Translations under genes and position numbers: made by a program
The notes under the pieces: model-generated
Seen by the model: the letters and a program-made list of their open reading frames with translations, nothing else
Databases searched by the model: none
Told to the model about the DNA's origin: nothing
Assembly (NCBI GenBank): GCA_020850995.1
Contig: JADZDP010000255.1
Coordinates: 1 to 34,529 of the forward strand
DNA length: 34,529 bases
Source: Deltaproteobacteria bacterium
GTDB taxonomy: Bacteria > Myxococcota > UBA727 > VGSZ01
Direction of reading: 5' to 3'
In this document: positions 17,489 to 25,835 of the stretch, piece by piece
Layout of the letters: each line of letters opens with the position of its first letter
Numbering within the stretch: the first letter of the stretch is position 1

Positions 17489-18625
17489 GTGCCGAACGTG
17501 AAGAACTGGCAGCTCGGGCGCGACGTCGCCTACCCGTACCCGGAGAGCCGCCCCAAGAAGCAGTGGGCGATCGTCTTCGACCTCAACAAGTGCATCGCGT
17601 GCCAGACCTGCTCGCTCGCATGCAAGACGACGTGGACGAGCGGCAAGGGCCAGGAGTACATGTTTTGGAACAACGTCGAGACCAAGCCATGGGGCGGCTA
17701 CCCGCTGGCGTGGGATGTGCGCATCCTCGAGAAGCTCGGGCGCCAGGACTGGGCGGGCAACGGCGAGTACCTCGGCAAGACCCTCACCGAAGCAGCGCCG
17801 CCCAAGGAGTGGGTGCTGCACTGGGAGCCCACCGACGAAGACTGGATGTACCCGAACATCGGCGAGGATGACTGCGGCGGCGGCACCGTCGACGGCGGCG
17901 CCCACCTGCCGTCCTTGCCGCACGACAAGTGGTTCTTCTATCTGCCGAGGACCTGCGCGCACTGCACCTATCCGGCGTGCCTGGCCGCCTGCCCGCGCAA
18001 GGCCATCTACAAGCGCGACGAGGACGGCATCGTCCTCATCGATCAGTTGCGCTGCAAGGGCTACGGCGAGTGCGTGCGCGCGTGCCCGTACAAGAAGTCG
18101 ATGTACAACCCGTATACGCGCACCAGCGAGAAGTGCATCGGCTGCTACCCTGCCGTCGAGCAAGGCATGCAGCCCCAGTGCGTCGTCAACTGCATCGGCA
18201 AGATCCGCGTGATGGGCTTCATCAGCCCGCCGTGGCGCGCGCGTGCGGACAACCCGGTCGACTTCCTGGTGCACGAGAAGGGGCTCGCGCTCCCCTACTA
18301 CCCGCAGCTCGGCCTGGAGCCGAACATCTACTACATCCCTCCCATCAACGCCGACCCTGGCTACCTCGAACAAATGTTCGGCCCGCGCGTGCACGAGGCC
18401 GTCGCCCGCTACCGGGCGCTGCCGAGCGACCCCGCGGCGGTCGGCCTCTTGTGCCTGATCGGGAGCACCGACCGCATCATCGACCGCTTCGAGGTCAAGG
18501 ATGGCAAGGCGTCCGGCTACGACGCGGACGGCAAGGAGCTCGTCACCGTGCCCGTCAGCGAGCCCGTCATCGAGCGGCCTGCCTGGGACGCCAGGATCGG
18601 CGCCATCCGTAACAACACGCCGTAG
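17489..18625 (+). CDS. Four-cluster Fe-S electron-transfer subunit (NarH/DdhB type)
   Basis: Beta subunit of 378 aa, no signal of its own; it should ride through Tat bound to the alpha subunit. Four ferredoxin-type motifs are seen. I: Cys35, 38, 41, 45 (CIACQTCSLAC). II: Cys156, 159, 164, 168. III: Cys189, Tyr192, Cys195, Cys199 (CKGYGECVRACPYKK). IV: Cys216, 219, 231, 235. Motif III has Tyr at the second cysteine position, the substitution that gives a [3Fe-4S] cluster in NarH-like proteins. The set is therefore three [4Fe-4S] and one [3Fe-4S]. It carries electrons between the alpha-subunit cluster and the haem of the gamma subunit. GTG start at 17489 with AAGGAG seven bases upstream, 11 bp after the alpha stop. 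The motif order is standard for type II enzymes. Confidence 0.95.
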   Translation: MPNVKNWQLGRDVAYPYPESRPKKQWAIVFDLNKCIACQTCSLACKTTWTSGKGQEYMFWNNVETKPWGGYPLAWDVRILEKLGRQDWAGNGEYLGKTLTEAAPPKEWVLHWEPTDEDWMYPNIGEDDCGGGTVDGGAHLPSLPHDKWFFYLPRTCAHCTYPACLAACPRKAIYKRDEDGIVLIDQLRCKGYGECVRACPYKKSMYNPYTRTSEKCIGCYPAVEQGMQPQCVVNCIGKIRVMGFISPPWRARADNPVDFLVHEKGLALPYYPQLGLEPNIYYIPPINADPGYLEQMFGPRVHEAVARYRALPSDPAAVGLLCLIGSTDRIIDRFEVKDGKASGYDADGKELVTVPVSEPVIERPAWDARIGAIRNNTP

Positions 18626-18650
18626 GGAACGGATGCGAAGGAGCGAGACC

Positions 18651-19526
18651 GTGCCGCAATTCCGTACCATCTCCGCTGCCGCCACGCTCTCGTGGCTCGC
18701 GGCCTGCGCGACCAGCTCCGCCACGCTGGTGGAGCAGGCCGCGGTACCCATGACCGTGGTGCCGGTGGCGAAGGTCGAGGCGGACTTGTCCGCGCCCGAT
18801 CCGTGGGCCGCGTATTGGAACGCCTCGCGCCCCGCGAGCTTCGTGCTGATCGCCCAGCCGATGGTGCCGCCGCGGCCCGAGCGCGTGACGACCGACGGCA
18901 TCCAGGTGCAAGCGATCCACGACGGCACGCGCGTCGCGTTCCGGCTGCGCTGGCAGGACCCCGAGGTGAGCGAGGCCGGCAGGCTCGGCGAGTACTCCGA
19001 CGCGGTAGCGCTGCAGTTCCCCGTCGCGAACGACCGGCTACCGCCGGTGACCATGGGTGCCTCCGGCATGCCGGTGCACATTTTCCACTGGCGCGCGCAG
19101 TATCAGCGCGACGCCGAGCGCGGCAAGCCCGACATCAAGGACCTCTATCCGAACGCCTCCATCGACATGTACTCGATGGACTTCAAGGACGCGGCGGGCG
19201 GATCGAAGGAAGAGCGCGAGCAGTTCAACCCGGGCGTGGCGGTCGGCAATCCCCAGTCGTTCCGCAAGTCCGGTGTCGACGAGATCCTCGCCGAGGGCTT
19301 CACAACCTCGGCGGTGCAGACGGGGCACGGCGCCGTGGCGCGCGGCGAGTGGAAGGACGGCTGGTGGACCGTGGTGATTGCGCGACCGCTGGTCATCGAA
19401 GGCGGCTCGACCTTGCGCGAGGGTGCGGCGACCTCGGTGGCGTGGGCCGTGTGGCAGGGCGGCGAGCGCGAGGTCGGATCGCGCAAGAGCGTCGCCATCA
19501 ACTGGGTTCCCCTCAAGGTGCAGTGA
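18651..19526 (+). CDS. Haem-b-type gamma subunit, predicted lipoprotein
   Basis: Gamma subunit of the ethylbenzene-dehydrogenase/DdhC/SerC class, 291 aa from GTG 18651 (AAGGAG seven bases upstream). ATG 18633 in the same frame is an alternative. It should carry one haem b and exchange electrons with cytochromes. In the family the haem is held by Met and Lys. Candidates here are Met135 in PPVTMGASGMPVHIFHW and Lys279 in the C-terminal SRKSVAINW segment. The N-terminus reads LSWLAAC with Cys19, a good lipobox, so the subunit is probably lipid-anchored. Described relatives are usually soluble periplasmic proteins. An anchored gamma subunit would tether the whole complex to a membrane. The gene lies 25 bp after the beta subunit; its stop is followed by an 18-bp duplication. 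Confidence 0.88.
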   Translation: MPQFRTISAAATLSWLAACATSSATLVEQAAVPMTVVPVAKVEADLSAPDPWAAYWNASRPASFVLIAQPMVPPRPERVTTDGIQVQAIHDGTRVAFRLRWQDPEVSEAGRLGEYSDAVALQFPVANDRLPPVTMGASGMPVHIFHWRAQYQRDAERGKPDIKDLYPNASIDMYSMDFKDAAGGSKEEREQFNPGVAVGNPQSFRKSGVDEILAEGFTTSAVQTGHGAVARGEWKDGWWTVVIARPLVIEGGSTLREGAATSVAWAVWQGGEREVGSRKSVAINWVPLKVQ

Positions 19527-19549
19527 TGGACCAAGGTGCAGTGATGGAC
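19514..19549 (+). repeat. 18-bp tandem duplication across the gamma stop and delta start
   Basis: The 18 bases starting CAAGGTGCAGTGATGGAC occur twice in a row (19514-19531 and 19532-19549). Each copy holds an AAGGTG element, a TGA and an overlapping ATG. The delta gene therefore has two in-frame ATGs (19526 and 19544), each with the same upstream sequence. Confidence 0.95.
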
Positions 19550-20224
19550 CGTCAAGCCACGTTGGGCGCTCGCGCCAAGGACTTCACGCTGGCCGCGCTC
19601 GCGACCGGCTACCCGTCAGATGAGGCCTTCGGCACGCTTCGCCTGCTGCGCCAGGAGCTGTCGTCGCACCCGGGTCTGGCGCCAGTCCTGGCCGCGGCAG
19701 ACGGTGGCCTCGACGCGCTGCGCGCCGAGTACGCCGAGCGCTTCGACGTCGGCCGGGGCCGCGTTCCCATCTACGAGACCGAGTACGGCCGGAGCAGGGG
19801 ACTCTCGAAGGGCCGCGACCTTGCCGACGTCGCGGGCTTCTACCGCGCGTTCGGCTTCGCGCTCGCCGAGGACGGCGGCGCCGAGATGGCTGACCACCTC
19901 GCGGTCGAGCTCGAGTTCTACGCGCTGTTGCTGCACAAGCAGGATCTGCTGACTGACGATGCGGAGGGCACCGACATCGTCGTCCAGGCGCGTCGCGCGT
20001 TCCTCAAAGACCACCTCGGCTCCTTCGCACCGGCCATCGCCCGGCAGCCGGCAGTGGCCGACCACGCGGTGTTCGGACCGCTGTTGCGCTGGTGCGCTGG
20101 GCTGGTGGCCGCCGAGTGCGCGTGCCTGGGCGTGACACCTGCTCCGCTCGACTTCTTCGCGACCCTGGATGCGGACGAGGAAGTTCGTTGCGGCGCGTGC
20201 CGCGTTACAGCCGGCACATCCTGA
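19526..20224 (+). CDS. TorD/DmsD-family chaperone for the molybdoenzyme
   Basis: Cytoplasmic all-helical chaperone of 232 aa (226 aa from ATG 19544). It has the family segment YETEYGRSRG, then LADVAGFYRAFGF and DHLAVELEFYALLL. These are the signatures by which TorD/DdhD/SerD-type proteins are recognised. Such proteins hold the catalytic subunit and its Tat signal until the Mo cofactor and Fe-S clusters are in place. As the last gene of the alpha-beta-gamma-delta operon it fits this role for the 14016-17477 product. The start overlaps the gamma stop (TGATG). The 3' end overlaps the convergent cytochrome gene by 20 bp, so no room is left for a terminator between the two operons. Confidence 0.9.
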   Translation: MDQGAVMDRQATLGARAKDFTLAALATGYPSDEAFGTLRLLRQELSSHPGLAPVLAAADGGLDALRAEYAERFDVGRGRVPIYETEYGRSRGLSKGRDLADVAGFYRAFGFALAEDGGAEMADHLAVELEFYALLLHKQDLLTDDAEGTDIVVQARRAFLKDHLGSFAPAIARQPAVADHAVFGPLLRWCAGLVAAECACLGVTPAPLDFFATLDADEEVRCGACRVTAGTS

Positions 20225-23200
20225 CGGACCGCGTGGCGGTCCCGCTCCCATAGGGAACCTCGGTCTCCCGGCAGCCGGTGAACGGCGCGGCGCAGTCGAG
20301 GTCGACGTCACAAGGCCCCGTGCAGCGCTGATCCACGCAGCGGTCGAGGCACTCGGAGTCGCGCGTGCAGGTCTCGCCGTGGACCTTGCGCGGCTCGCAG
20401 CGGTTGTCGCGGCAGCAGTACATCGGCCCGTTGGCGCAGTCGGTATCGGCGGGGTCGCCCGGTCGCTCGACCGGCATGCAGAGCGTCTCGAGGTCGACGG
20501 TGAGGTCTTCAGTGGCGCAGTGCGATCCGGCGCCGCAGTCGGCGTCCTTCAGGCAGCGGTTGCTCGGGAGGCACAGCGGCACCACGCCGCTCGCCTCGAG
20601 CGCGAAGGGGTAGGGCACGCAAACCTGGTTCTGGCAGGCGGCGTCGGCGGCGGCGCAGGCACAGTCGGCGTCGCCGCCGGCGAGATCGTTGGCGTCGAAG
20701 CGGCACACCGCCGAGCACGTCTCCGGCAGGTCGCCGCCGTACCAGCACCAGCCGACGGCACAGGCGGCGTCGCTCGGCTGGTTCTGGGCGTCGAGGCAAC
20801 TGTGGCCCATCGGCGCGGCGTCGGGCACGGTCACGCTGCACAACGTCAACATCTCGCTGCCCGCGCGCGACGCTGCGAAGGCGCACACGCTGCCGTCGTC
20901 GCACTGCGCATCGACGGCGCAGTAGCCGGCGACCTCGGGATCCTCGAGGCAGTAGGCCGCCCCCGCCTCGGTCTCCGCGCAGTACTCGATGCGGCGCCCG
21001 GTGACGGAGTGCACGTCGTCGCTGCACTGGTCGCCGCGCTCGCACGGCGCCGCGCAGACGGCGGTGGGCGTGCACGAGTTGGCGCAGCGCAGGCCCGCCG
21101 CGCAGTCGCTGTCGCCGCCCACCGAGCAGCCGTCACCCGCGCCGCTGCTGGCGTCGCCGCAGGCCCCGCCGGGCGCGATCATGCAGGCGCCGTCGACGCA
21201 GCAGCCGGCGATGCCGCCGAGCGCACAGTCGGCGTCGCTGGTACAGCTGGCCGCGACGCAGCGCCACACGGCGTCGCAGCTCTCGGCGCAGCGGCCGGTC
21301 TCGCAGCTCTCGTCGCTGGTGCAGCGCTCGCCGACGTCGAGCGGCGCGCGCGGGTCGTCCTGCACCGATCCCGGAGGCGTGGGGCCCGCCCCGCCGTCGC
21401 ACCCGAGCGTCAGGGCAGTGAGGCCTGCGACCGCTAGAAGCGACCTCCGCAGTCGACGGCGCGCACACAGCGGCAGCGCGCCGAGCAGCGCGAAGAGCGC
21501 GAGGGGAGCGCCCGAGGGCGCGGCGGCGCAGCCATCGCTGCGTGCCGGCTGCACGGTCTTGCCGGCCATCAACCGCTCCTCGACCTGCCAGCCCTTGGCG
21601 GCAGCGAGGCTCGGCAAAAACGGTAGGTAGCGCAGCTCGACACGCACCGAGCTCGCCTCCGGCTTCACCGGCGGCGCCAGGAACCGATAGATCGAGACGT
21701 CCTTGCCGAACGGCGGGATGCGATCGTCGAGCACCACCTGGGTGGCGCGCCAGAACGGCACGTCGAGGGCGCCCGACGCGTCGCTCAACAGCCGCGCGTA
21801 GGCGCGGCCCGCTTGCCCGGCGCGCGGCGCCGCCTCGCCGGGAGCGTCCACCCACGCGGGCAGGGCCGGCCCCTCGGCGAGTGAGAGCGGCGCACCGTCG
21901 GCGTCGGTGGCCTGCACGGTCAAGAGCAGGCTGCGAAACGGCATGCCGGTCGGCAGCATGTGCCCGGCGTTGACGTTCTCGACGGCGACCTGCACTTCGA
22001 TGAACTGGCCCACGCGCGTCGCGGTCGCCTCGAGCGAGGCCGCGGCGGCGTGGTACTCGTCGCTCGTGCCCTTGAAGGTGTGCGGGTTCAGCGTGCTCTG
22101 ATCGCGCAGCACCGCGCCCATCGGCTCGCAGACTCCCTCCATCTCCATGTCGCCCATGTCGCCCATGTCCATCTGGCCGCGCTCGCCGACGGGGCTGCGC
22201 AGGATGCAGTAGGGATCGCCGGGCTCGAACCCCTCGGGCAGCGGCGGCAAGGGCATGGCCGGCTCGTCGTGGTCGAGCGGCCGCATGTGGCAATCCTGGC
22301 ACTGGATGCCGAGCTCGGCGTAGCGGCTGATGGCCCACTCGCCGTAGGTGTCCATCACCTTGACGCCGTTGTCGCTGGTCCACTGGTGGCAGCCGGCGCA
22401 AAACCGCGACTGCTTCATGTCCGGCTGATAGGACATCGGACCCATGTGGTGCTCGTCGCCGGCGTCGTCGAGCGGACCGAACGCCATCAGCACGCCGTTT
22501 TGCGGCCGCCAGTACTGGAAGGCGCCGGTGACCGGCGTGGCCTCGACGTTGCCGACGTCTCTGACCTTGTGGCAGCTCTCGCAGAAGACGCCGTTCAAAT
22601 GCGCGCCGCTCACCTGGTCGAGGCGTGTGGCATTCGGAGCGGCGAGCGCCGCGGTGGGCGCGTGGCAGTTGGCGCACGGCCCCGCCTCGGTCGGGTTGTC
22701 GACGAGCCAGCCGGGCCCCTGCGAGGTGACGGTGCCGCGGCCGCCGGTCCCCGTGTAGAGGTCGAGCACGTAGGGATCCTTGGCGGCCTGCGCGTGCTTC
22801 GAGTCCGCCCAGGCGTCGTGGTAGTCGGCGTGGCAGAAGCCGCAGCCGATGCCCTCGGCGAACGGGCTGTCGTCGCTGTGCGCCTGCGGGGGCACCCAGA
22901 CGTAGTCCTTGTTGTCGAAGCCGTCGACGGCCTTCAACGGGATCGTGTAGTTGCCGCCAGCTTCCACGCCGCCCGCGATGTTGAAGTAGCCCTTCTTGCC
23001 GACGCCGATGAAGTACATGTCTTGGTCGTCCGGCTCGCCGTCCATGGCGAGCGCGAAGCCGCCGTCGCCGCGCGTCTTCGCGACCGCTTCGGCGCCACGA
23101 CCCTGCCAGCGAACGGTGACGTCGCTGAGCGGGTTGCCCTGCTCGTCGGTGATGACGCCGGTGACGGTGGCGGCGTCGGCGCCGGTCGCGACGCTCAGCG

Positions 23201-23240
23201 AGGCGACGAGGGCGAATGACGCCCAGCTCTTGGCTTGCAT
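20205..23240 (-). CDS. Pentahaem cytochrome c fused to a Cys-rich lipoprotein
   Basis: One open frame of 1011 aa that looks like two proteins. Part 1 (1-596) has a signal peptide, a carboxypeptidase-regulatory-like beta domain (about 24-105) and five c-type haem sites: CGFCH 133, CANCH 189, CESCH 220, CAGCH 281, CQDCH 314. A Met-rich patch (about 357-368) and a beta-rich region to 570 follow. Then comes Cys571-AAAPSGAPLALFALLGALPL-CARRRLRR, a MYXO-CTERM-like sorting tail (Cys, hydrophobic helix, Arg cluster). Part 2 (597-1011) begins LRRSLLAVAGLTALTLGC, a perfect lipoprotein signal with Cys614, followed by repeats of the SDxDCxxGxxC kind with about 50 cysteines. The joint reads CGA CTG, one base each from TGA and ATG. 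Part 1 probably moves electrons at the cell surface; part 2 is unrecognised. ATG 23240 has a GGAG site. Confidence 0.82.
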   Translation of the reverse strand: MQAKSWASFALVASLSVATGADAATVTGVITDEQGNPLSDVTVRWQGRGAEAVAKTRGDGGFALAMDGEPDDQDMYFIGVGKKGYFNIAGGVEAGGNYTIPLKAVDGFDNKDYVWVPPQAHSDDSPFAEGIGCGFCHADYHDAWADSKHAQAAKDPYVLDLYTGTGGRGTVTSQGPGWLVDNPTEAGPCANCHAPTAALAAPNATRLDQVSGAHLNGVFCESCHKVRDVGNVEATPVTGAFQYWRPQNGVLMAFGPLDDAGDEHHMGPMSYQPDMKQSRFCAGCHQWTSDNGVKVMDTYGEWAISRYAELGIQCQDCHMRPLDHDEPAMPLPPLPEGFEPGDPYCILRSPVGERGQMDMGDMGDMEMEGVCEPMGAVLRDQSTLNPHTFKGTSDEYHAAAASLEATATRVGQFIEVQVAVENVNAGHMLPTGMPFRSLLLTVQATDADGAPLSLAEGPALPAWVDAPGEAAPRAGQAGRAYARLLSDASGALDVPFWRATQVVLDDRIPPFGKDVSIYRFLAPPVKPEASSVRVELRYLPFLPSLAAAKGWQVEERLMAGKTVQPARSDGCAAAPSGAPLALFALLGALPLCARRRLRRSLLAVAGLTALTLGCDGGAGPTPPGSVQDDPRAPLDVGERCTSDESCETGRCAESCDAVWRCVAASCTSDADCALGGIAGCCVDGACMIAPGGACGDASSGAGDGCSVGGDSDCAAGLRCANSCTPTAVCAAPCERGDQCSDDVHSVTGRRIEYCAETEAGAAYCLEDPEVAGYCAVDAQCDDGSVCAFAASRAGSEMLTLCSVTVPDAAPMGHSCLDAQNQPSDAACAVGWCWYGGDLPETCSAVCRFDANDLAGGDADCACAAADAACQNQVCVPYPFALEASGVVPLCLPSNRCLKDADCGAGSHCATEDLTVDLETLCMPVERPGDPADTDCANGPMYCCRDNRCEPRKVHGETCTRDSECLDRCVDQRCTGPCDVDLDCAAPFTGCRETEVPYGSGTATRSVRMCRL

Positions 23241-23273
23241 GGCAATCTCCGTTTCCAGTGCTGCAATCCGGCG

Positions 23274-24062
23274 CTAATGATCGTGGCCCCCGCCACCGCC
23301 GCCACCACCACCGCTCGAGTGCCTTGCGTGGGCGTGGACGATCTCGAGGCAAAAGGTGTCGGACATGGAACCCCGTCCACCGGCCGCCTCGATGGCGACA
23401 CGGAGATCCAGCTGGTGTGGCAGCTCCTCGTCCTCGAAGCGGGCCATGGAGCCCGCCGGAGGCGTGTCGAGCGCACCAGCGGCGATGGGATCTCCGGCCG
23501 GCGCGCCGTCCATTCCCATTGGCGTCGCCCACAGCTCGTAGCGGTAGCCCTCGGGGAGCTCCGGCAAACCTTCGTAGTCGAGATCGATGAAGCCGTCGCC
23601 GATGAACGCGGTCGCGCGCGCGCCGCTGAAGGCGACGGCGTCGAGCGCCCCGAACGTCAGCTCCCCGTCAGCGTCGCCGCTGACCACGATGGTCGACGAC
23701 GGCGTCTCGGGGGTGCCCTCCTCGATCGAGACCAGCACCTCGTCGGCGTCACCGGCAAGGCTCGCTTCCAGGTCGACGCCCGGCGTGAACGAGCCGAGGT
23801 GCTTGGTGTCGCCGCCGCTCTTCGCCCAGGCGTGGTAGCGATGATCCGCGTTCAAGCCCTCGAAGCCCACGCTCGCGTCGGTGGTCGGGTCGACGACGGT
23901 GCTGATCATGACGTCGTCGCCCATGGGCATGGCGTGCGCGCGCGGCAGCTTGACGAACGGGTTGTTCTCGAGCGTCACGCCCTCGGGGCGCTCGGCGCCC
24001 GGCGCACAACAGGGCAGCACAGCAAGGCCGATTGCGTAGACGACGACTGCAGTCTTTTTCAT
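23274..24062 (-). CDS. Probable lipoprotein with RskA-like fold and His tail
   Basis: 262 aa, first gene of a two-gene operon with the pentahaem cytochrome (33 bp gap). The N-terminal signal ends in VLPCCAPG (Cys18/19); the lipobox is imperfect. The middle consists of beta strands. LPELPEGYRYELWATPMGMDG followed by AAGALDTPPAG resembles the C-terminal domain of RskA-type anti-sigma factors, but there is no zinc-binding anti-sigma domain or transmembrane helix before it. That domain may simply be a structural beta-sandwich. The C-terminus has HAHARH, nine glycines and HDH, a likely metal-binding tail. A similar GLPxLPxxYxY segment and His tail occur in the lipoprotein at 11182-11757 beside the other cytochromes. 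ATG 24062 has a GGAGG site. Confidence 0.82.
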   Translation of the reverse strand: MKKTAVVVYAIGLAVLPCCAPGAERPEGVTLENNPFVKLPRAHAMPMGDDVMISTVVDPTTDASVGFEGLNADHRYHAWAKSGGDTKHLGSFTPGVDLEASLAGDADEVLVSIEEGTPETPSSTIVVSGDADGELTFGALDAVAFSGARATAFIGDGFIDLDYEGLPELPEGYRYELWATPMGMDGAPAGDPIAAGALDTPPAGSMARFEDEELPHQLDLRVAIEAAGGRGSMSDTFCLEIVHAHARHSSGGGGGGGGGHDH

Positions 24063-24154
24063 CTCGAGTCCTCCGCCACTGTTCTTGGCCGGACGGCGCT
24101 GCCGGCCAGTCCGTCGCTACCGACGGCCCCGCACTGAACGCTCCTGCTCGGCAG

Positions 24155-24255
24155 CCCCAACGCGTCCGCCGAATAGGTGCCGCCATCGTCGCTGTCAAAG
24201 GCGGGGCTGCCGCACGTGACGTTGTCAGGCGCTCGACCGCTCGCACCGGGCGCGG
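24155..24255 (+). repeat. 101-bp direct repeat, left copy
   Basis: Identical to 31924-32024 except for two adjacent bases (TG here, GA there). The two copies bracket the second exporter cluster, 7769 bp apart. On the minus strand both copies are open in a frame containing CGSPAFDSDDGGTYSADALG, but no start or known family could be attached. The sequence may be the residue of a duplicated gene end. Confidence 0.95.
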
Positions 24256-24575
24256 GCCTCGCGGCGAGACCGACCTGAGCTGCATTCAGGTCGCAACCCG
24301 TCCACCATGATCACGCTCAACGGTGACAACGCTGGCACGGCAAACGCCGTCGCGAGGTTGACAGGCGTCCTCGAGGTCCATGCGGACCTCACCGCCCCCT
24401 ACTGGATTTTCTACCAGGGCCAGTGTCTCAAGCATGTTGGCAGAGGGGGGCTGCGTGAGCCGAGCGCTACTGCCACGTTTGCGGGTTACCGTAGCCGGGC
24501 GGGTTACAGGTGGGCCGCCGGTCCGCATTCTGGAGCGGCCGCAACGGCGGCACGCCGGATGCTCAGGAGGCCCGC
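24256..24575 (+). promoter_or_regulatory. Upstream region of the second exporter operon
   Basis: No convincing gene in these 320 bp; the short open frames on both strands match nothing I recognise. Two direct repeats GCGGGTTAC lie at 24481-24489 and 24499-24507, 18 bp apart. A third copy at 7015-7023 lies upstream of the small lipoprotein gene. The pair is about 70 bp before the exporter start and could be an operator; this is a guess. An AGGAGG ribosome site at 24565-24570 fixes the GTG start at 24576. Confidence 0.4.
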
Positions 24576-25835
24576 GTGGCAGCCGCGTTTGCGTTCGCTC
24601 CGCTTCTCGTCGTCAGCGCCGCCGCCGCGGCGCCGCTTGACGCTCTCATCGCCGAGGCTTGGACTCAGAGCCCGGATGTCGCGCGCGCAGCAGCTGACGT
24701 CGCCGCCGCCGAGGCCAAAGTGGCGCAGCTCTCGGTGGTGCTGCCTAACCCCGAGGTGGAAGCGGGCGTCCGCAGCGACATCGTTTTCGCTCGGCAAGGC
24801 GAACTCGATGCCGAGGTCGCCGTGCTCCAGGAGCTCGCATGGCCTGGTGCTCGTCTGGCCCGCAAGGACGGCGCAGAGACCAGCGTCCGTGCTGCACGGT
24901 TGCGCCTCGCGCTCGCTCGTCTCGACGTCGCCGCGCGCGTCGAGGCTGGCGTGGGGGCGAGCGCCGCGGCGGCAGACAATGCGCGCGTGCGCGAGGAGAT
25001 CGCCACGGGCGCCCGCTCGCTCGCGGAAGCCGCACGTCGGCGCGCTGAAGCTGGCGCCGCTGGCGCCCTCGAGGCGACGTTGGCGCGCGCCGATGAGGCG
25101 CTCGCGGAAGCCGCGCTGGCCGATGCTCGGGCCGGGCTCGCCGCAGAGCTGGCCGCGCTCTGCGCTCTCGTCGCCCGCGACGACTGCAACGCGCTGTCGA
25201 CGCAAGTTGTCTGGCCGGCGCTCGCCGCGTTGCCCGTCCTTGGCTCCTCCGATTCGGCCGTGCGCGTCGATGTGCATGCAGCGACGTTGAATCTTGAGGC
25301 CGCGCAGCGCCAGATCGATGGCGCCGAGCTCGATCGCTTGCCGACCGCTCGCATCGGCATCGGCTATGGCTTCGACCAGTCTGTGCTCGACTCGCCTTTC
25401 CTGCCGCAGAACGTCACCGACCCGGACCACGTCGCAGGTGTAACGCTGGCGGTCACGCTGCCCGTCTGGGACTGGAAGACGGGAGAGATAGCCCTTGCGC
25501 GCGCTGAAGCCGCACGCGCCGACGCTGAGCTGCGCGGCGTGCGGCGCGCGGCGACCGCCTCCATGTCGACGGCGCTTGCGCGCTTTCGCGCCGCGTCGAC
25601 CGGGGCCGAGCGTCTCGCTGCGACGGAGGCCGACGTGACGCGCGCGCTCAGCGACGTGCAGAACGCCTACGTCGCCGGAGCGCTCGGCCTCGACGAAGCG
25701 CTGACGACGCGTGACCGCCTGCTGCGCACGCGCCTCGAGCTCGTCGACGCCAAGCGTCGGCAGGTCGAGGCGCACGCCGCCGCGCTCGTCGCGCTCGCAG
25801 ATCCGCGCCTGGTTGGTATCGAGGTCGCACCATGA
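24576..25835 (+). CDS. TolC/CzcC-type outer-membrane channel of the second RND system
   Basis: Outer-membrane factor of 419 aa. A signal peptide (AAAFAFAPLLVVSAAAAAP) leads into two long helical repeats. LDALIAEAWTQSPDVARAAADV is the usual entry helix, ELAWPGARLARKD the family's first strand/turn and DHVAGVTLAVTLPVWDWKTGEIA the second. It forms the exit duct for the pump at 27586-30723. No Met-rich tail, unlike the other channel in this window. I place the start at GTG 24576 because a perfect AGGAGG lies five bases upstream and the signal peptide begins there; the open frame extends to 24510 without a better site. The stop overlaps the adaptor start (ATGA). Confidence 0.88.
   Translation: MAAAFAFAPLLVVSAAAAAPLDALIAEAWTQSPDVARAAADVAAAEAKVAQLSVVLPNPEVEAGVRSDIVFARQGELDAEVAVLQELAWPGARLARKDGAETSVRAARLRLALARLDVAARVEAGVGASAAAADNARVREEIATGARSLAEAARRRAEAGAAGALEATLARADEALAEAALADARAGLAAELAALCALVARDDCNALSTQVVWPALAALPVLGSSDSAVRVDVHAATLNLEAAQRQIDGAELDRLPTARIGIGYGFDQSVLDSPFLPQNVTDPDHVAGVTLAVTLPVWDWKTGEIALARAEAARADAELRGVRRAATASMSTALARFRAASTGAERLAATEADVTRALSDVQNAYVAGALGLDEALTTRDRLLRTRLELVDAKRRQVEAHAAALVALADPRLVGIEVAP

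Noticed and set aside
20205..20224. Terminator between the convergent chaperone and cytochrome genes
   Set aside because: The coding regions overlap by 20 bp and I see no hairpin with a T run nearby.
24286..24528. 80-codon minus-strand frame before the second exporter
   Set aside because: No ribosome site, no recognisable motif, not supported by neighbours.
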